The notes beneath the pieces were generated by a model. The model worked only from the letters and a program-made list of their open reading frames with translations. It searched no databases and had not been told where the DNA came from. DNA of 20,794 bases. It comes from CAZWEJ01 sp964632435. GTDB taxonomy: Bacteria; Patescibacteriota; Saccharimonadia; UBA4664; SCTI01. This document shows positions 20,759 through 20,794 of this stretch, in pieces (position 1 is the stretch's first letter; each line of letters begins with the position of its first letter). The stretch is from NCBI GenBank assembly GCA_964632435.1, contig CAZWEJ010000008.1:1-20794 (forward strand). Direction: 5' to 3'. Position numbers and translations under genes: made by a program.

Positions 20759-20794
20759 TTGTTCGAGAGCCTGTTCGGATCTAAGACCCGAGTA
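20759..20794 (+). CDS. 5' end of a gene leaving the right edge, possible winged-helix protein
   Basis: TTG at 20759 with GAGGAAG (20748-20754) just upstream opens a frame reading MFESLFGSKTRV to the edge. The phrase LFGSKTRV at the very N-terminus is one I associate with winged-helix regulators common in CPR genomes. Only twelve residues are visible, so the family call is tentative. Confidence 0.5.
   Translation, partial: MFESLFGSKTRV

Noticed and set aside
1..20794. CRISPR arrays, insertion sequences, prophage or toxin-antitoxin genes
   Set aside because: I saw no repeat-spacer array, transposase, integrase or recognisable toxin-antitoxin pair; the two coupled small genes at 4758-5425 are homologous to each other, unlike a typical toxin-antitoxin pair.

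Overview
The window looks like chromosomal DNA of a small-genome bacterium with a Gram-positive-type wall, most likely a member of the Patescibacteria (CPR), with Candidatus Saccharibacteria my best guess. Reasons: very short or overlapping gene junctions, several promoters that place the transcription start at or next to the ATG, a MurT/GatD lipid II amidation pair, a TagO/WecA-type transferase, a ThrRS without TGS domain, tandem CdaR-type regulators, a 131-residue membrane protein and a right-edge N-terminus (FESLFGSKTRV) of types I associate with CPR genomes. The genetic code appears standard (TGA is used as stop). The phylum call is inference; no rRNA is present.

Layout. 1-210: tRNA-Gly(CCC) and tRNA-Thr(CGT) on the minus strand, with a possible gene start leaving the left edge. 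295-3508: a three-gene membrane operon (small membrane protein, processive-type GT2 glycosyltransferase, undecaprenyl-phosphate sugar-1-phosphate transferase), probably for a cell-surface polymer. 3562-4642: a zinc-ribbon protein and ribosomal protein L25, closed by a perfect 15-bp terminator stem. 4711-5425: two tandem paralogous orphan proteins, possibly preceded by a 15-codon leader ORF. 5467-6045 (minus): nrdR with a good promoter, a perfect palindrome resembling a NrdR box, and an attenuator-like hairpin in its leader. 6201-6956: a TrpF-like TIM-barrel orphan. 6991-8870 (minus): a Y-family polymerase with a small partner, driven by a promoter containing GTTC-N7-GTTC, and a small acidic protein upstream. 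8942-11239 (minus): two CdaR/PucR-type regulators. 11380-12024 (minus): an orphan.

12120-19251 (plus): tRNA-Val(GAC), a small charged protein, a T-box-like leader and then seven tightly packed genes: thrS, a HAD phosphatase, a NlpC/P60-like protein, an alkyltransferase-like protein, miaA, murT and gatD. 19287-20672: an NRAMP-related transporter with its own near-leaderless promoter. A further gene starts at the right edge.

The strongest unusual signal is at 12551-12687. It has a short specifier-type hairpin with a Thr codon in the loop, a Stem III-like hairpin, a canonical UGGAACC-bulge antiterminator whose UGGA complements the UCCA 3' end seen on tRNA-Thr in this same window, and a terminator with seven Ts. 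If real, threonine tRNA charging could gate an operon that also makes a tRNA-modifying enzyme and the peptidoglycan amidation complex. The second is the GTTC-N7-GTTC repeat in the polymerase promoter, which has the form of an alphaproteobacterial-type LexA box.
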